DNA of 64,000 bases from contig JAJFHD010000056.1 of the NCBI GenBank assembly GCA_021775805.1, forward strand, positions 49,169 to 113,168, given 5' to 3'. Source of the DNA: Alphaproteobacteria bacterium (GTDB lineage Bacteria > Pseudomonadota > Alphaproteobacteria > Rhizobiales > JAJFHC01). The notes under the pieces were generated by a model that was not told the DNA's origin, made no database searches, and saw only the letters and a program-made list of their open reading frames with translations. Below, in pieces: positions 29,056 through 39,305 of the stretch. Each line of letters starts with the position of its first letter. Position 1 is the first letter of the stretch. Made by a program: the position numbers and the translations under genes.

Positions 29056-30084
29056 ATGCAATTTTCGAGAACACGGACGATACTGAGCGGCGTTTTCGCC
29101 GCTGCACTTCTGTTCCTGCCCAACGGGAATGCACGAGCCGAAACCACACTCGAGATGGCTTACATGCCGATCGTGCCCTGTTCGCAGTTGTTTGTGATGG
29201 AGGGCATGGGCTGGACCAAGGAAGCCGGGATCAATCTCAAATTGACCCGTTTCCCGAACGGTCCCGCGATCGTGCAGGCGATAGCGTCTGGCAATATGGA
29301 CACGATGTGCTTTGGCATTGGCCCGGCCATGGTCACCCGCGGCAAGGGTATCAAGCTGAAGGTTGTCGCTGCCGGAATTGTCGAGCAAATCGGCGTGATT
29401 GCCCAGGGCGAGCTGGTTCAATATTTTGAGAAATACAAGGGTGCCGAGGCACTCAGGCAGTTCGCCAAGGACAAGGGCCGGAAAGTCAAGATTGCGAGCT
29501 TTCCGAAGGGCTCGGTTCCCGACACCGTGACCCGTCACTGGTTGCTCAGATCGCTGAAAATGGACCTGGACGAGGTCGAACTGATCGGCATGGGCGCCTC
29601 GCGTGTGCAGCAGGCGTTGCTGTCGCGGTCCGTTGACGCCGCCGGCATCCTTGAACCGATTATGACGGTCGTCGAAAGCAAACTAGACGGTGCCAAGGTG
29701 GTCGCCCGTGCCAGCGAAATGATGCCGGGTCAGCCGGGCTCCACCATTGCCGTTCGCGAAGAAGTACTCGAAAAGCACCGCGACGCCATCGTGAAACTCA
29801 TCGAGCTTCACATCCGTGCGACCAAACTTCTGCAGGAGGAACCGGAAAAAGCAGCCCCGCATGTGAACAAGTTCATATCGAAAGGCCTGCTGGGCACAGA
29901 CGTCATTCTCAAGGCAATAACGTCGCCGTCGTCGAATTTCCGTGCCGATCCGGAGGGCATTCTGGAATCAACGCAATACATGCACGACTTCCAGAAGAGC
30001 AGCAAAATCAAGACCAACGTTTCGGTAGAGGGTCTGTTCGATACCAGCATCTACAAACAGGCCAAGGAAAACCTGAGCAAATAA
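29056..30084 (+). CDS. ABC transporter substrate-binding protein (NMT1/nitrate-sulfonate-taurine type)
   Basis: Signal peptide, then 'LEMAYMPIVPCSQLFVMEGMGWTKEAGINLKLTRFPNGPAIVQAIASGNMDTMCFG'. Confidence 0.88.
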   Translation: MQFSRTRTILSGVFAAALLFLPNGNARAETTLEMAYMPIVPCSQLFVMEGMGWTKEAGINLKLTRFPNGPAIVQAIASGNMDTMCFGIGPAMVTRGKGIKLKVVAAGIVEQIGVIAQGELVQYFEKYKGAEALRQFAKDKGRKVKIASFPKGSVPDTVTRHWLLRSLKMDLDEVELIGMGASRVQQALLSRSVDAAGILEPIMTVVESKLDGAKVVARASEMMPGQPGSTIAVREEVLEKHRDAIVKLIELHIRATKLLQEEPEKAAPHVNKFISKGLLGTDVILKAITSPSSNFRADPEGILESTQYMHDFQKSSKIKTNVSVEGLFDTSIYKQAKENLSK

Positions 30085-30103
30085 AGGCCCGGAAACCGCT
30101 GCA

Positions 30104-30856
30104 GTGAAATCCACTACCAGGTATACGCTGTCGGCGACGGGACTGATCGTGTTCCTGCTGATCTGGGAATCGTTCGCCCGTAGCGGGCTGATCGAGACAC
30201 ATCTGCTGCCGCCGCCATCCACATTACCGGCGACCTTTGCCTCGGAAGTCTCGCTCGGGGTCTGGCAGGAAATGGTCTGGGCCAGCCTTCGGCACTACTC
30301 GTTGGGCTTCGTGATCGGTTCGCTCCTGGGGGTGACGCTCGGTGTCTGCGTTGCGCTCTTCCCGCGTGTCGAAGCAAGTCAGGCCTGGCTTGCCCGTGTA
30401 TTCAGACCGATCCCGCCGCTGGCTTGGATTCCGTTTGCGATCATCTGGTTCGGGATCAGCGAGACGGCAGCGGCGTTCATCATTTCGATCGGCATTTTCT
30501 GGATCAATTATTTTACCGCCATGGCAGCTGTGCAGGCTGTGGACAAGGACCTGATCGAAGTCGCCCGGGCATTCGGTCACCGCTCGTTTCTGGCTTTGCT
30601 GCGCAAGGTCATTCTGCCGGGCGCGGCACCGGGCATCCTGAGCGGTCTGCGCGCCGGGCTGGGGCAAGGGTGGATGACTGTCGTCGCTGCCGAGTTGTTC
30701 GGCATTTCCGGCATCGGCCAGCGCATGATCGAGGCGTCGGGACTGCTCGCCAGTGAGGTGGTCGTCCTCTACATGTTCTCGATCGCCCTGCTCTACGGCG
30801 TCAGCGATTATGTGTTCGTCCGAATTCAGTCGAAAGTCCTGGAATGGCAACAGTAA
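30104..30856 (+). CDS. ABC transporter permease (SsuC/TauC-like)
   Basis: 'ARAFGHRSFLALLRKVILPGAAPGILSGLRAGLGQGWMTVVAAELFG'. Confidence 0.9.
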   Translation: MKSTTRYTLSATGLIVFLLIWESFARSGLIETHLLPPPSTLPATFASEVSLGVWQEMVWASLRHYSLGFVIGSLLGVTLGVCVALFPRVEASQAWLARVFRPIPPLAWIPFAIIWFGISETAAAFIISIGIFWINYFTAMAAVQAVDKDLIEVARAFGHRSFLALLRKVILPGAAPGILSGLRAGLGQGWMTVVAAELFGISGIGQRMIEASGLLASEVVVLYMFSIALLYGVSDYVFVRIQSKVLEWQQ

Positions 30857-31602
30857 TTCGCACAAATAACCTGGCAGTCTGTTTCGACAGCAATGTTCCG
30901 ATTTTCGAGGGGCTCGACGTGGCCGTTGAGAGCGGCGAGTTTGTGACGTTAGTGGGCGTTTCAGGAGCCGGCAAGTCCACATTACTGAGGGTCATCGCGG
31001 ATCTCATTCCGGCGTCGGCAGGCTCGGTAGAAATTGACGTGCCGAGCGACCCGGCACGACGGCCTATCTCCATGGTGTTCCAGGCTGCCAATCTGATGCC
31101 ATGGCGCAGAGTTGGCGACAACATCACCTTGGGGCTGGAGGGACTTGAAGTCTCTGATCAGGTCTATCGGGAACGGGTTGACTGGACGCTGAAGCTCGTG
31201 GGCCTCGATGGTTATGCCGAACGGTGGCCCTACCAGCTTTCCGGCGGTCAAAGACAGAGAATAGGCATTGCACGCGCGCTGGCGACAGACCCGGACATTC
31301 TTTTGATGGACGAGCCGTTCGGCGCCCTCGACGCCATAACGCGCACGGGCCTGCAGGACGAACTTCTGAGGATCTGGCGGGAGACCGGAAAGTCGATCCT
31401 GTTTGTCACTCACGATATCGAAGAAGCCGTTTACCTCGGAGACCGGGTGCTTTTGCTGGGCGACAAGCCCGCCCGGGTGGTGGAGGAATTCGAAATTGAA
31501 ATTGCGCGCGATTCCCGACGCGAAAGCGAGGCCTTCCAGCAGCATGTGGAGAAGGTTCGCACCGGCCTGCAGGGTGCAATTGATGCCGCTGAGTCGAGGT
31601 AA
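30844..31602 (+). CDS. ABC transporter ATP-binding protein (SsuB/TauB-like)
   Basis: GVSGAGKST Walker A, LSGGQRQRIGIARAL signature, ILLMDEPFGALD. Confidence 0.92.
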   Translation: MATVIRTNNLAVCFDSNVPIFEGLDVAVESGEFVTLVGVSGAGKSTLLRVIADLIPASAGSVEIDVPSDPARRPISMVFQAANLMPWRRVGDNITLGLEGLEVSDQVYRERVDWTLKLVGLDGYAERWPYQLSGGQRQRIGIARALATDPDILLMDEPFGALDAITRTGLQDELLRIWRETGKSILFVTHDIEEAVYLGDRVLLLGDKPARVVEEFEIEIARDSRRESEAFQQHVEKVRTGLQGAIDAAESR

Positions 31603-31641
31603 TTGCGCCAACACGGGCGACGCTACGGAGGAAGCAACCGG

Positions 31642-32802
31642 ATGGCTGTAACGCTGGACAAACGACCGATTTTTGTGACCGGATCGGAACGATCGGGCAC
31701 GACCCTGATCATGACCATTCTGGGGTGCCATCCCAATATCGCGGTCCCGGAAGTCACCTGGTACTACCCGCGCTTTCGTCCCTGGCTGTTCACCTACGGC
31801 GAGTTGTCCGTACAGGAAAATTTCAAAACACTGGTCAATGAAATGGCATACGGTCTTCGCAAACCGTTCTTCGGCATGGACGTGAACCCGGCCACTTTCG
31901 GCGGTGAAATCCACGACCGCGCAATGACCTTCGAACAGAGTTTTGCCGGTGTATTCGCCGCAATGCTCGCCCAATTTGCCGATGACCAGCACAAGCCACG
32001 CTGGGGCGAGAAAACACCCTACAACCTGTTCTACATCGAACAGTTGCTGGAAGACTTTCCGAACGCGCAGATTGTTTTCATCACCCGTGACGGCCGTGAC
32101 GTTTGTGCCGAGTTTCTTGCATCATCGTTCGGTCCGACAAACATCTATTCCGCTGCCGAACTCTGGGACAGCGGCCAGAAGTCCGTCAGGGCTTTCCGAG
32201 AAAGCCTGAGTGCGGACCAGTGGTACGATGTGTCTTACGAAGAGTTGGTACGCGACCCCGTCACCGAACTGAAACGGCTCTGCAGATTTCTCGACGAAGA
32301 CTACATTGACGAATTGTTGGAATTTCACACGACGCCTACGGCCCAACAACGAGGCCGCACCAAGGACAATGCCCCGCTCGGACATCCGATCTCGGACAAG
32401 TATGTCGGCCGCTACAAACAGGAACTCAGCCTTCAGGATCAACGGATACTGGCCTGGACCGCTGGCGATACCCTGCGCGAGTTGGGCTACGACGACATTG
32501 CCGAACCGCATGCCCTGACCGAGGAGCAGGTCGCCTTCTTCGAGGAAATGGACGGGCGCTACAGGGCGGCAACACTTGAAGCGCCCGGCGGCTGGATCGT
32601 CATGGAAAGTTACAACGACTGGCTGTTGGACCAGCGCGAGGCCCGGCGCAAGGCGGGCGTCTGGTCACAGGTCCCCGACCCCGCCCCCTTTCCCGTTGGG
32701 CACAAGCACGAGGAATATCTATCAGGCATGCGCGCCCAGCGGCGATGGAAGGAGCACTTCTGCATCAAACGGGAATACTCTCAGTCGAAATCCATACTGT
32801 GA
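31642..32802 (+). CDS. Sulfotransferase family protein
   Basis: 5'-PAPS loop 'PIFVTGSERSGTTLIMTILGCHPNI' and 3'-phosphate motif region 'FITRDGRDVCAEFLAS'. Confidence 0.88.
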   Translation: MAVTLDKRPIFVTGSERSGTTLIMTILGCHPNIAVPEVTWYYPRFRPWLFTYGELSVQENFKTLVNEMAYGLRKPFFGMDVNPATFGGEIHDRAMTFEQSFAGVFAAMLAQFADDQHKPRWGEKTPYNLFYIEQLLEDFPNAQIVFITRDGRDVCAEFLASSFGPTNIYSAAELWDSGQKSVRAFRESLSADQWYDVSYEELVRDPVTELKRLCRFLDEDYIDELLEFHTTPTAQQRGRTKDNAPLGHPISDKYVGRYKQELSLQDQRILAWTAGDTLRELGYDDIAEPHALTEEQVAFFEEMDGRYRAATLEAPGGWIVMESYNDWLLDQREARRKAGVWSQVPDPAPFPVGHKHEEYLSGMRAQRRWKEHFCIKREYSQSKSIL

Positions 32803-32868
32803 ACTTTTAACTCTGTGAACATGCGGCGTAGAATGGCGAAGGCATACTTATCGCGCTTCTCACACTAG

Positions 32869-33897
32869 TTGATTGCAATGACAGTCCTCTACGATCCCGA
32901 GACCTGGCTCAAGGTGACACCTTCCGGACTGTTCTGCGAGCCCGGAGGCTTCTACATCGATCCCCATCGCGCCGTCGACCGGGCCATCGTCACCCACGGC
33001 CACGCCGATCACGCCAGGCCCGGCAACCGGCATGTCCTGGCAACGCCGGAGACCCTGCGCATCATGCAGGTGCGTTACGGGGACAAGGCGGGTGAAACCC
33101 TGCAACCTCTCGAGTTCGGTGAGACCCTCACCATCAATGGCGTCAGTGTCCGACTTGCGCCCGCCGGACATGTGCTTGGTTCGGCCCAGGTCGTTCTCGA
33201 CTGGCACGGTGTTCGCGTGGTCGTGTCCGGAGACTACAAGCGCGCGCCGGACCCGACCTGCGCGCCCTTCGATGTCGTGCCTTGCGATGTGTTCATAACA
33301 GAAGCCACATTCGGACTGCCGGTCTTTCGCCACGAAACCGCAAGCAACGAAATCGCCCGACTCCTAACGTCGCTTGCCCTGTTTCCTGAACGCACCCACC
33401 TGATCGGCGCCTACGGTCTGGGGAAGTGCCAGCGCCTGATCGCAGAATTGCGGCTTGCCGGATACGACAAGCCGGTCTGGCTTCACGGAGCGCTGGTAAA
33501 CCTTTGCGCGCTCTACCAGGATTGCGGCGTGACTTTGGGACACCTTCGGCCGGTCGGCGATGCCGGTGACAACAAACTGGCTGGTGAAATTGTCCTGGCA
33601 CCGCCTTCGGCATTGTCCGACCGGTGGTCGCGGCGGCTGGCCGATCCGGTTACCGTTCTGGCATCGGGGTGGATGCGGGTGCGCGGACGCGCGCGTCAGC
33701 GCGGTGTCGAGCTGCCCCTCGTCATATCCGATCATGCGGACTGGGACGAGCTTGTGACCACAATCGAACAAACCCAAGCCCGCGAAATCTGGGTAACGCA
33801 TGGCCGCGAAGACGCGCTGGTCCACTATCTTGGCACCAAAGGTTTGCGCGGCCGCGCGCTGGCCTTGATCGGACGTGAAGAGGAGACAGAGGCATGA
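32869..33897 (+). CDS. Ligase-associated DNA exonuclease (metallo-beta-lactamase fold)
   Basis: 'AIVTHGHADHARPGNRHVLATPETLRIM', 'LAPAGHVLGSAQV'; ATGA overlap with the ligase gene. Confidence 0.9.
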   Translation: MIAMTVLYDPETWLKVTPSGLFCEPGGFYIDPHRAVDRAIVTHGHADHARPGNRHVLATPETLRIMQVRYGDKAGETLQPLEFGETLTINGVSVRLAPAGHVLGSAQVVLDWHGVRVVVSGDYKRAPDPTCAPFDVVPCDVFITEATFGLPVFRHETASNEIARLLTSLALFPERTHLIGAYGLGKCQRLIAELRLAGYDKPVWLHGALVNLCALYQDCGVTLGHLRPVGDAGDNKLAGEIVLAPPSALSDRWSRRLADPVTVLASGWMRVRGRARQRGVELPLVISDHADWDELVTTIEQTQAREIWVTHGREDALVHYLGTKGLRGRALALIGREEETEA

Positions 33898-35489
33898 ACC
33901 GGTTCGGCGAAGTGCTCGACCGGCTCGTCTTCATGCCGTCGCGCAATGGAAAGCTCGCCCTGATTGTCGACTATCTTCGCTCAGCGCCCGATCCCGACCG
34001 GGGCTATATGATCGCCGCTTTATGTGGAGACCTCAAATTTCCCGCCGTCAAGAGATCGGCCGTAAGCGACCTCGTGGGCTTGCGGGTGGACCCTGAGCTT
34101 TACCGAATGTCCCGGGATTTTGTCGGCGATACCGCAGAAACAGCCGCCCTGATCTGGCCGTCGGGGGACGCCGAGCCCGAGCCGCCGGGACTCGACATGG
34201 TCGTCGCGACCCTGCTTGAGGCGAAACGCCAGGACGCCGTGCCGCTGCTGGAGGCGTGGATGGACCGGATGGAGGCCAAGCAGCGCTGGGCCCTGCTCAA
34301 GCTTGTCACCGGCGGTTTGCGGATCGGTGTTTCAGCCCGGCTGGCCAAACAGGCGCTGGCACAATTTGGCGCTGTCGACATTGCCGACATCGAACAGCTC
34401 TGGCATGGACTCGAAGCGCCCTACTTGTCCCTGTTTTGCTGGCTCGAAGGACGTGGTCCGCGGCCCGAAATCGATCTCAGAATGACGTTTCATCCACTCA
34501 TGCTGGCGAACCCGATCGGGGAAGCGGAGATCGGCAGGATCGATCCCGCGCACTATTCGGCGGAATGGAAGTGGGACGGCATCCGGGTTCAGGTGGCGGC
34601 AAGCGAAGGCAATGTACGGCTCTATTCAAGAACCGGCGACGATATTTCCGCGGCGTTTCCCGAACTGATCGATCATTTCAACTTCGATGCAGTGCTCGAC
34701 GGGGAATTGCTGGTGAAACGCGATGGCATTGTTGCGCCCTTCAACGATCTCCAGCAGCGCCTCAACAGAAAGTCCGTGAGTGCTGCCATGATCCGGAAAC
34801 ATCCCGGCCATGTACGGTTTTATGACATTCTGTTCGACGGCGGCGAAGACCTGAGATCCCTGACGCTCGATCAGCGCAGGACGCGGTTGGAGGCATGGTA
34901 CGAGACTGTGACGCCGCCCCACAGCGACCTGTCGGAAGTCATTCCGTTCGCGCATGTCGACGATCTCTTTCAATTGCGGGAACAGGCCCGTGAGCGAAAC
35001 ATCGAGGGCCTGATGATCAAGCGCCGCGACAGCCCCTATGTCGCAGGCCGGCCGAAGGGACCCTGGTTCAAGTGGAAGCGTGACCCGCTGTGCGTCGATG
35101 CGGTCTTGATGTATGCCCAGCGCGGCAGCGGCAAACGGTCATCGTACTATTCCGACTATACCTTTGGCACCTGGCGCCCGACCGAAGAAGGGCGCGATGT
35201 ACTGGTGCCCGTAGGCAAAGCCTATTCCGGATTCACCGATGACGAACTACTGCAACTCGACAAGTGGGTAAGGGATCACACCACCAACCGGTTCGGTCCG
35301 GTCCGGGAAGTTGAGGCGGGTCTTGTCCTCGAGGTTGTTTTCGACGCCGTGCACCGATCCAAACGTCACAAATCGGGTGTCGCCATGCGGTTTCCGCGCA
35401 TCAGGCGGATCAGGTGGGACAAACCCGCCCGGGAGGCAGACGGTCTCGAGACTCTTCTGGAAATGCTGGAGGACCGGCCGCCCACATGA
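33894..35489 (+). CDS. ATP-dependent DNA ligase (cisplatin-damage-response type)
   Basis: 'AEWKWDGIRVQV' adenylation motif (KxDG), 'DGELLVKRDG', 'KGPWFKWKRDPL'. Confidence 0.93.
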   Translation: MNRFGEVLDRLVFMPSRNGKLALIVDYLRSAPDPDRGYMIAALCGDLKFPAVKRSAVSDLVGLRVDPELYRMSRDFVGDTAETAALIWPSGDAEPEPPGLDMVVATLLEAKRQDAVPLLEAWMDRMEAKQRWALLKLVTGGLRIGVSARLAKQALAQFGAVDIADIEQLWHGLEAPYLSLFCWLEGRGPRPEIDLRMTFHPLMLANPIGEAEIGRIDPAHYSAEWKWDGIRVQVAASEGNVRLYSRTGDDISAAFPELIDHFNFDAVLDGELLVKRDGIVAPFNDLQQRLNRKSVSAAMIRKHPGHVRFYDILFDGGEDLRSLTLDQRRTRLEAWYETVTPPHSDLSEVIPFAHVDDLFQLREQARERNIEGLMIKRRDSPYVAGRPKGPWFKWKRDPLCVDAVLMYAQRGSGKRSSYYSDYTFGTWRPTEEGRDVLVPVGKAYSGFTDDELLQLDKWVRDHTTNRFGPVREVEAGLVLEVVFDAVHRSKRHKSGVAMRFPRIRRIRWDKPAREADGLETLLEMLEDRPPT

Positions 35490-35605
35490 TGATTATTATT
35501 GATGGTTGCAGCAATTTTTTCGATTACGCGATTGCGCATGACTGTCCATTGTTTTATTCAAAGGCCCGGATTTCAGTATTCCAATGTTGATGAGTGAATA
35601 GATTG

Positions 35606-36640
35606 ATGACCTCCATTCTGACCAAACGACTTGCCGAGAAGGGCTGGCTCCTCGCGGACGGTGCCACAGGCACCAATCTGTTTGCCCGCGGACTGCAGCA
35701 CGGCGACGCGCCGGAGATCTGGAATCTTGATGAACCTGAAAAAGTTCGCGATCACTATCGTTCGTTTATCGAAGCCGGGTCCGACGTTGTTCTGACCAAC
35801 ACCTTCGGCGGCACGGCCAACCGTCTCAAACTCCACGGGGCCGACGACCGTGTCTACGACATCAACGTAGCGGCTGCCGCGCTCCTGAAGTCCGAGATCG
35901 AAACCTCGGAGCGGCCCGTCATCTGCGGCGGTTCCGTAGGGCCGACCGGGGATCTGTTCGAGCCTATCGGTCCGTTGACGATCGACGACGGGGTTGAATC
36001 GTTTTCCAGACAGATTCAGGGCCTGAAGGACGGTGGTGCGGACGTTGCCTGGATCGAAACCATGTCTTCGGAGGACGAAGTCAAGGCTGCCCTGATCGCG
36101 GCAGAGAATGTGGGACTGCCGTCGGTATGTACCCTGTCTTTCGACACCAATGGGCGAACCATGATGGGAATCAGCCCGGAGAATTTTGTCGCCATGATGC
36201 ACGACGCCGACATCAAACCGGTGGCTTTCGGCGGCAATTGCGGCACAGGCGCACCGGATCTGCTGGCAGGACTGCTCAGCATGCGCGGCCGGCTCAGCGA
36301 CGGCGACATCGTGGTCACAAAGGCAAACTGCGGCATCCCGGAATTCCGCGACGGTGAGATCTGCTACTCGGGCACCGAAGAACTGATGGCGCAATATGCT
36401 GTGCTTGCCCGCGATGCCGGAGCCCATATTATCGGCGGCTGCTGCGGCACGACGCCGGAACACGTCCGCGCCATGAGAAAGGCGCTTGAGACGACACCGC
36501 CCGGCGAGCCGCCGACGATCCACGATGTGATCGAACGGCTCGGCCTGCTGACCGGATCGACGGCATCTCTTCTCGACGTCGGCAGCGCACCTGCGCAAAG
36601 TCCCCGCCGGCGCGGCGGCCGACGGCGGTCGGCGGCCTGA
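35606..36640 (+). CDS. bmt: Betaine--homocysteine S-methyltransferase
   Basis: Start MTSILTKRLAEKGWLLADGATGTNLFARGL. Zn ligands in 'GGNCG' and 'GGCCGT'. Confidence 0.9.
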   Translation: MTSILTKRLAEKGWLLADGATGTNLFARGLQHGDAPEIWNLDEPEKVRDHYRSFIEAGSDVVLTNTFGGTANRLKLHGADDRVYDINVAAAALLKSEIETSERPVICGGSVGPTGDLFEPIGPLTIDDGVESFSRQIQGLKDGGADVAWIETMSSEDEVKAALIAAENVGLPSVCTLSFDTNGRTMMGISPENFVAMMHDADIKPVAFGGNCGTGAPDLLAGLLSMRGRLSDGDIVVTKANCGIPEFRDGEICYSGTEELMAQYAVLARDAGAHIIGGCCGTTPEHVRAMRKALETTPPGEPPTIHDVIERLGLLTGSTASLLDVGSAPAQSPRRRGGRRRSAA

Positions 36641-36988
36641 AGGCTCGTAACCCGCGGCCGGGCGGCACCGCCCTCCCACACGGTTCTGTCTTTCTGCGAT
36701 GGTTACGAGATCAACGTCCGCCAGGGTCATTGATCACCGCCAACTTGATTGGTGCCGCGACATGATCTAGGCTGCCGCCATGCGATAGCGCCTCCCACAG
36801 CGGCAGCCTAACAGCCGGACTGCCCTATCAAGCGCCCGACGGGCGCGGCGTTGGTATGTGCGCATTTACCGACATTTTTGTGTGTTTGAATGGCGCGGAC
36901 GAATTCCTGCGCGTTCCACAGGTTTCTGGCAGCGGCAACAACACCTCGATGTGGTGTTCCGCCGGCCGGATTATGAGCTATCAGAGAT

Positions 36989-38410
36989 ATGACATTGCCA
37001 CATTACAAATGGAGTGCCGCAAGCCTGGCGGCAGCGATCAGAGAAAACCGCATCACGAGCCAGGAAGTGGTGCAAGCCCATCTGGACCGAATATCGAGTG
37101 TCAACAAGACCGTCAACGCCGTGACGGTGACACTCGAAGAACAGGCGTTGCGGCAAGCACAAGATGCCGACAGGCAGGTTGCGCAAGGCGCCCCGATTGG
37201 ACCGTTTCACGGCGTTCCCGTTACGCTCAAGGAGAATTTTGATGTCGTCGGCACGGCAACAACGCATGGGGTTGTCGGGTTGCGCGACGCGTTCCCAAAA
37301 GACGACGCGCCGGTGGTCGGTTTCCTCAAGCAGGCCGGAGCCATTCCTATCGGCCGGACAAACTTGCCTGACTATGGCGCGCGCTGGCACACAGACAACG
37401 ACCTGTGGGGCGCCACACTGAACCCCTGGGACCCTGACCGGACGCCTGGCGGTTCCAGCGGCGGCGAGGCGGCGGCCATCGCCACTGGAATGTCCCCGCT
37501 GGGTATCGGCAATGACATGGGTGGATCCCTGCGCCACCCGGCGCACTGTTGCGGGATCGCGGCGCTAAAGCCCTCGCTCGGCAGGATTTCCCAGACAGCC
37601 ACGGCCATGTTCACCGGTCCACCGCTCTTCTACAGCCAGATGGCGGCGGTCAACGGACCGATGGCACGGCATGTGGGAGACCTGCGGCTTGCCTTGCGGG
37701 TCATGAGCCAGTCCGATCCCGGCGATCCCTTGTGGACACCTGCCCTCGATCCAAGCGTGGACGTGGGCCATCCCATTAGAGTTGCCCTGACCACAGATCC
37801 AGCGGGGCATGGGGTTAATCGCGATGTCGAACAAGGGGTTCGAAAAGCTGCCGACGTGCTGGCTGATGCGGGTTACGAGATTGAAGAGATCGATCCGCCA
37901 TCGGTCGAGGAATCCGGTCTGGTGCTGGAGCGGATCGCAAATACGGAATTTGTGAGCTACCTGCCGGCAATGCTGGAGGGCATGTCCGGCGCCAGCGGCA
38001 CCATTCTCAAGCGGATCATCGATGATTTCGAACCGGATCTTGCAACCTACATGACAGCAATTGGCGACCGTCACCGGATAGCCAGAGCGTGGTCACTGTT
38101 CATGGTCAAGTTTCCACTTGTTCTGGGGCCGATATCAACCATGCAGCCGTTTCACGTTGGCTACGACCTTGAAGGCCCGGATGAGCTCAATCGGTTCGTG
38201 CGCTCGATCCGGCTGACTGAGATCTGCAATCTGCTCGGGCTACCGAGCGTGGCTGTGCCCGTTCAAATGGCCAACGGTTTGCCCCAGGCCGTCCAAGTGA
38301 TTGGGCCGAGGTTTCACGAGGAGCTCTGTCTGTCTGCTGCAGAAGCCATCGAGCAACATCAAGGGGTGATCACGCCGATCGACCCTGTGGGCCTTGCCAG
38401 TCCAGCGTGA
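36989..38410 (+). CDS. Amidase (amidase-signature family)
   Basis: 'TPGGSSGGEAAAIATGMSPLGIGNDMGGSLRHPAHCCG' Ser-Ser-Lys signature. Confidence 0.93.
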   Translation: MTLPHYKWSAASLAAAIRENRITSQEVVQAHLDRISSVNKTVNAVTVTLEEQALRQAQDADRQVAQGAPIGPFHGVPVTLKENFDVVGTATTHGVVGLRDAFPKDDAPVVGFLKQAGAIPIGRTNLPDYGARWHTDNDLWGATLNPWDPDRTPGGSSGGEAAAIATGMSPLGIGNDMGGSLRHPAHCCGIAALKPSLGRISQTATAMFTGPPLFYSQMAAVNGPMARHVGDLRLALRVMSQSDPGDPLWTPALDPSVDVGHPIRVALTTDPAGHGVNRDVEQGVRKAADVLADAGYEIEEIDPPSVEESGLVLERIANTEFVSYLPAMLEGMSGASGTILKRIIDDFEPDLATYMTAIGDRHRIARAWSLFMVKFPLVLGPISTMQPFHVGYDLEGPDELNRFVRSIRLTEICNLLGLPSVAVPVQMANGLPQAVQVIGPRFHEELCLSAAEAIEQHQGVITPIDPVGLASPA

Positions 38411-38484
38411 CTGCCGGCGGGTACCATATCCGGTCGGCATCATCGCCCAACTGTGAATTGTGGTTGTTCGCAGATGCGTGTTTG

Positions 38485-39027
38485 ATGTCGACCATGACAC
38501 GAACGATACTTGGTGTTCTGATTCTGGTGTTCTGGAACAGCACTGCTGTTTCCGGCAGCTTGCCGCAGGAGCGGCGCGCGCACCTGCTTGAAGCCCGGCA
38601 CATGCAGGGACCGGCCTTGTCTCCGGCTGTGCTTGACGGAAAAGCGGCGGTGGTCACGTTTTTTGCCTCATGGTGCCCGCCCTGCATCCATGAATTTGCG
38701 GTTCTGAAGCAGGTGCGCGGCGAGTACGCTACTGCCGATGTGACACTGATTGCCATCAACGTTCACGAGGATTTCGGTAATGACACCGGCGGCCTCAGGC
38801 TGAAGCGGTTCCTACAGCGCGCGGATCCTGGCATCTCGGTCATCAAAGGCGACAAAGGGCTACGGGATCTCTTCGGTGGTGTCGCGCGCATCCCCACGTT
38901 GTTCGTCCTTGACGCCCAAGGCCGTGAGGTTTTCCGGTTCATTCATGAAAAGGATGCGGCGGTGCGTTCAGTCGACCATGCGACTCTGGCGCGGGTGCTA
39001 ACGGCAATCGGGATTGCCGTTCGGTAA
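38485..39027 (+). CDS. TlpA-like thioredoxin-fold redoxin
   Basis: N-terminal signal/anchor and 'VVTFFASWCPPCIHEF' CXXC motif. Start at 38485 or 38494. Confidence 0.85.
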   Translation: MSTMTRTILGVLILVFWNSTAVSGSLPQERRAHLLEARHMQGPALSPAVLDGKAAVVTFFASWCPPCIHEFAVLKQVRGEYATADVTLIAINVHEDFGNDTGGLRLKRFLQRADPGISVIKGDKGLRDLFGGVARIPTLFVLDAQGREVFRFIHEKDAAVRSVDHATLARVLTAIGIAVR

Positions 39028-39032
39028 TGTGA

Positions 39033-39305
39033 TCAGCGGCGACGGAAGTTCCGTCGTGCCTGGGAGCGGTTCGCCGGCGACGGTTCGTCCTTGTGCCGGT
39101 AAGTGACACGTCCCTTGTCCAGGTCATAGGGGGTCATCTCGATTGTCACACGATCCCCGACCAGTGTACGGATGCGGTTCTTTTTCATCTTGCCTGACGT
39201 GTAGGCGACAATTTCATGGTCGTTTTCAAGCTTTACGCGGAATCTCGCGTCGGGCATGACATCGATCACGACGCCTTCCATTTCTATCAGTTCTTCTTTT
39301 GCCAT
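39033..39305 (-). CDS. infA: Translation initiation factor IF-1 with basic C-terminal tail
   Basis: [46 protein letters not shown]...[16 protein letters not shown] followed by an 18-aa tail. Confidence 0.95.
   Translation of the reverse strand: MAKEELIEMEGVVIDVMPDARFRVKLENDHEIVAYTSGKMKKNRIRTLVGDRVTIEMTPYDLDKGRVTYRHKDEPSPANRSQARRNFRRR

Noticed and set aside
35573-36730. 385-aa - strand ORF opposite bmt
   Set aside because: Antisense of a strongly supported methyltransferase.
36641-36988. Possible RNA element in the bmt-amidase intergenic region
   Set aside because: GC-rich hairpins only; no recognisable riboswitch core or tRNA cloverleaf could be drawn by eye.
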